Assembly: GCA_019747795.1 (NCBI GenBank)
Contig: JAIEQK010000045.1
Location: 1 to 32,531 of the forward strand
DNA from: Gammaproteobacteria bacterium
GTDB lineage: Bacteria; Pseudomonadota; Gammaproteobacteria; Ga0077536
Direction: 5' to 3'
Length of the DNA stretch: 32,531 nt
The notes under the pieces: model-generated
Databases searched by the model: none
The model's input: only the letters and a program-made list of their open reading frames with translations
Told to the model about the DNA's origin: nothing
Part shown: positions 31,606 through 32,531 of the stretch, piece after piece
Numbering within the stretch: the first letter of the stretch is position 1
How the letters are laid out: the number at the start of each line of letters is the position of its first letter
Made by a program: the position numbers and the translations under genes

Positions 31606-32531
31606 GCGCGGGCTCGCCCGCGGGCAGCACTTCACCGATCACCGCGGCGTCCGCGTAGCCTGCCGCGCGCAGCGCCGCCACGCAGGCCTGCGCGGCGTCT
31701 GCCGGCAGCGCGGCGAGCAGTCCGCCGCCGGTCTGCGGGTCGAAGCAGAGTGGCAGCGCGGGATGGCTGGCCGCCGCGTCGCCGATCCGGACCGCCTCCG
31801 CCGCGCGGCGATTGTCCGGCGCGAGCGTGCTGGCGACGCCCTGCGCGGCGAGTTCGGCGGCGCCCGCGAGGCGAGGCAGGGCGTCGAGGTGGACGCGCGC
31901 CGCGGCGCCGCTTGCGGTCAGCATCTCCAACAGGTGACCGCACAGGCCGAAGCCCGTCACGTCGGTCAGCGCGTGCGCGCCGTGGGCGCGGAGCGTCACC
32001 GCCGCGGCGGCGTTGGACAGCGCCATGACGGCGAGCGCCTCATCCAGCCAGTCGGCACGCGCGCGACCGCGCATCGCCGCGGCGAGCAGCACGCCGGCGC
32101 CGAGCGGCTTGGCGAGGATCAACGCATCGCCCGGCCGCGCACCGCGCTTGGTGAGCGCCGTGTCGGGCGCGAGCCAGCCGTTCACCGCGAAGCCGAGGCT
32201 CAGTTCCAGGCCCTCGGCCGTGTGCCCGCCGACCAGGGCCGCGCCGGCCGCGTCCAGCACCTCGCGCGCACCGGCCAGGAGCTGGGTCAGGTCCTCCTGC
32301 ATCTTGCGCGGCGCGGCGAGCGGCAGAGTGACCAGCGCCAGCGCCGTGTGCGGCGTGGCGCCCATGGCGTAGAGATCCGACAGACAGTGATTGGCGGTGA
32401 TGCGGCCGAACAGCCAGGGGTCGTCGATGAAGGCACGGAAGCTGTCCACGCTCTGCACCGCCAGCGCGCCCGCCGGCAGGCGCACGATGGCGGCGTCGTC
32501 GGGCGTGTCCAGCCCCACCAGCACGTCGGCG
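31589..32531 (-). CDS. selD: selenide, water dikinase SelD (5' part cut by window edge)
   Basis: The frame stays open to the window edge, so only the C-terminal 313 residues are present. They contain the SelD ATP/Mg-binding core: GLDTPDDAAIVRLPAGALAVQSVD, the GRITANHCLSDLYAMGATP segment, ALVGGHTAEGLELSLGFAVNG, LTDVTGFGLCGHL and FDPQTGGGLLAA. The enzyme makes selenophosphate from selenide and ATP, giving AMP and Pi, for selenocysteine or selenouridine synthesis. The N-terminal Cys/Sec-Lys loop lies outside. The wording around VGLDTPDDAAIV and ITANHCLSDL is closer to the SelD part of NADH dehydrogenase-SelD fusions than to E. coli SelD, so the full protein may carry an oxidoreductase N-terminus. 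It overlaps the HugZ-like gene's 3' end by 17 bp. Confidence 0.93.
   Translation of the reverse strand, partial: ADVLVGLDTPDDAAIVRLPAGALAVQSVDSFRAFIDDPWLFGRITANHCLSDLYAMGATPHTALALVTLPLAAPRKMQEDLTQLLAGAREVLDAAGAALVGGHTAEGLELSLGFAVNGWLAPDTALTKRGARPGDALILAKPLGAGVLLAAAMRGRARADWLDEALAVMALSNAAAAVTLRAHGAHALTDVTGFGLCGHLLEMLTASGAAARVHLDALPRLAGAAELAAQGVASTLAPDNRRAAEAVRIGDAAASHPALPLCFDPQTGGGLLAALPADAAQACVAALRAAGYADAAVIGEVLPAGEPALTLKV

Noticed and set aside
1-32531. CRISPR arrays, tRNAs, rRNAs, insertion sequences, prophage or att sites
   Set aside because: I saw no regularly spaced repeats, no cloverleaf-like genes, no transposase or integrase motifs and no flanking terminal repeats; base composition is uniform throughout.

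Overview
The window is about 32.5 kb of uniformly GC-rich, densely coding bacterial chromosome. Short Shine-Dalgarno-led gene spacings, a sigma54/enhancer-binding-protein system, class III CoA transferases, a HugZ-type protein and SelD fit a beta- or gammaproteobacterium with broad CoA-thioester catabolism and many sensors. I cannot name the genus. I saw no phage, transposase, CRISPR array, rRNA or tRNA. The only repeats that stand out are three dispersed palindromes sharing an ACAGACC/GGTCTGT core, all placed at gene 3' ends.

Left part (1-9.1 kb). A GDT1/TMEM165-type Mn2+ transporter gene (minus strand) is preceded by a clear yybP-ykoY manganese riboswitch. Next to it is a divergent class III CoA transferase gene. 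Then come a tandem-domain carboxymuconolactone-decarboxylase-like protein with a small cupin, an exported MsrA-thioredoxin-MsrB fusion that starts at TTG, an unrecognised 124-aa protein, and a glutathione S-transferase. A minus-strand operon follows: B12-dependent acyl-CoA mutase large subunit, its B12-binding subunit (ATGA overlap), and a KdsC-like HAD phosphatase.

Centre (9.1-19.9 kb), the most interesting part. An AcoR-like sigma54 activator gene sits between the mutase operon (downstream, same strand) and a divergent four-gene operon. That operon has an exact -24/-12 promoter. It encodes two tandem paralogous dikinases with rifampin-phosphotransferase-like architecture (ATP-grasp, helical middle domain, C-terminal phosphohistidine domain), a class III CoA transferase, and a D-aminoacylase-family amidohydrolase. 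The last two are linked by an 18-codon mini-ORF with ATGA overlaps at both ends. Four TGTCGC hexamers and a weaker -24/-12 candidate lie before the mutase genes, so one activator may control both operons. The set looks like a sigma54-induced catabolic pathway using ATP-dependent phosphorylation and CoA activation of an unknown substrate; that reading is inference.

Right part (19.9-32.5 kb). Signal transduction dominates: a soluble three-PAS hybrid histidine kinase, an ANTAR response regulator, a 1409-aa nine-PAS soluble histidine kinase, and a divergent single-domain receiver that lacks the usual conserved lysine. Among these lie a bacterial PH-domain membrane protein and a second D-aminoacylase-family amidohydrolase. 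The window ends with a HugZ-like split-barrel protein and, convergent and overlapping by 17 bp, the 3' part of selD, cut by the window edge.
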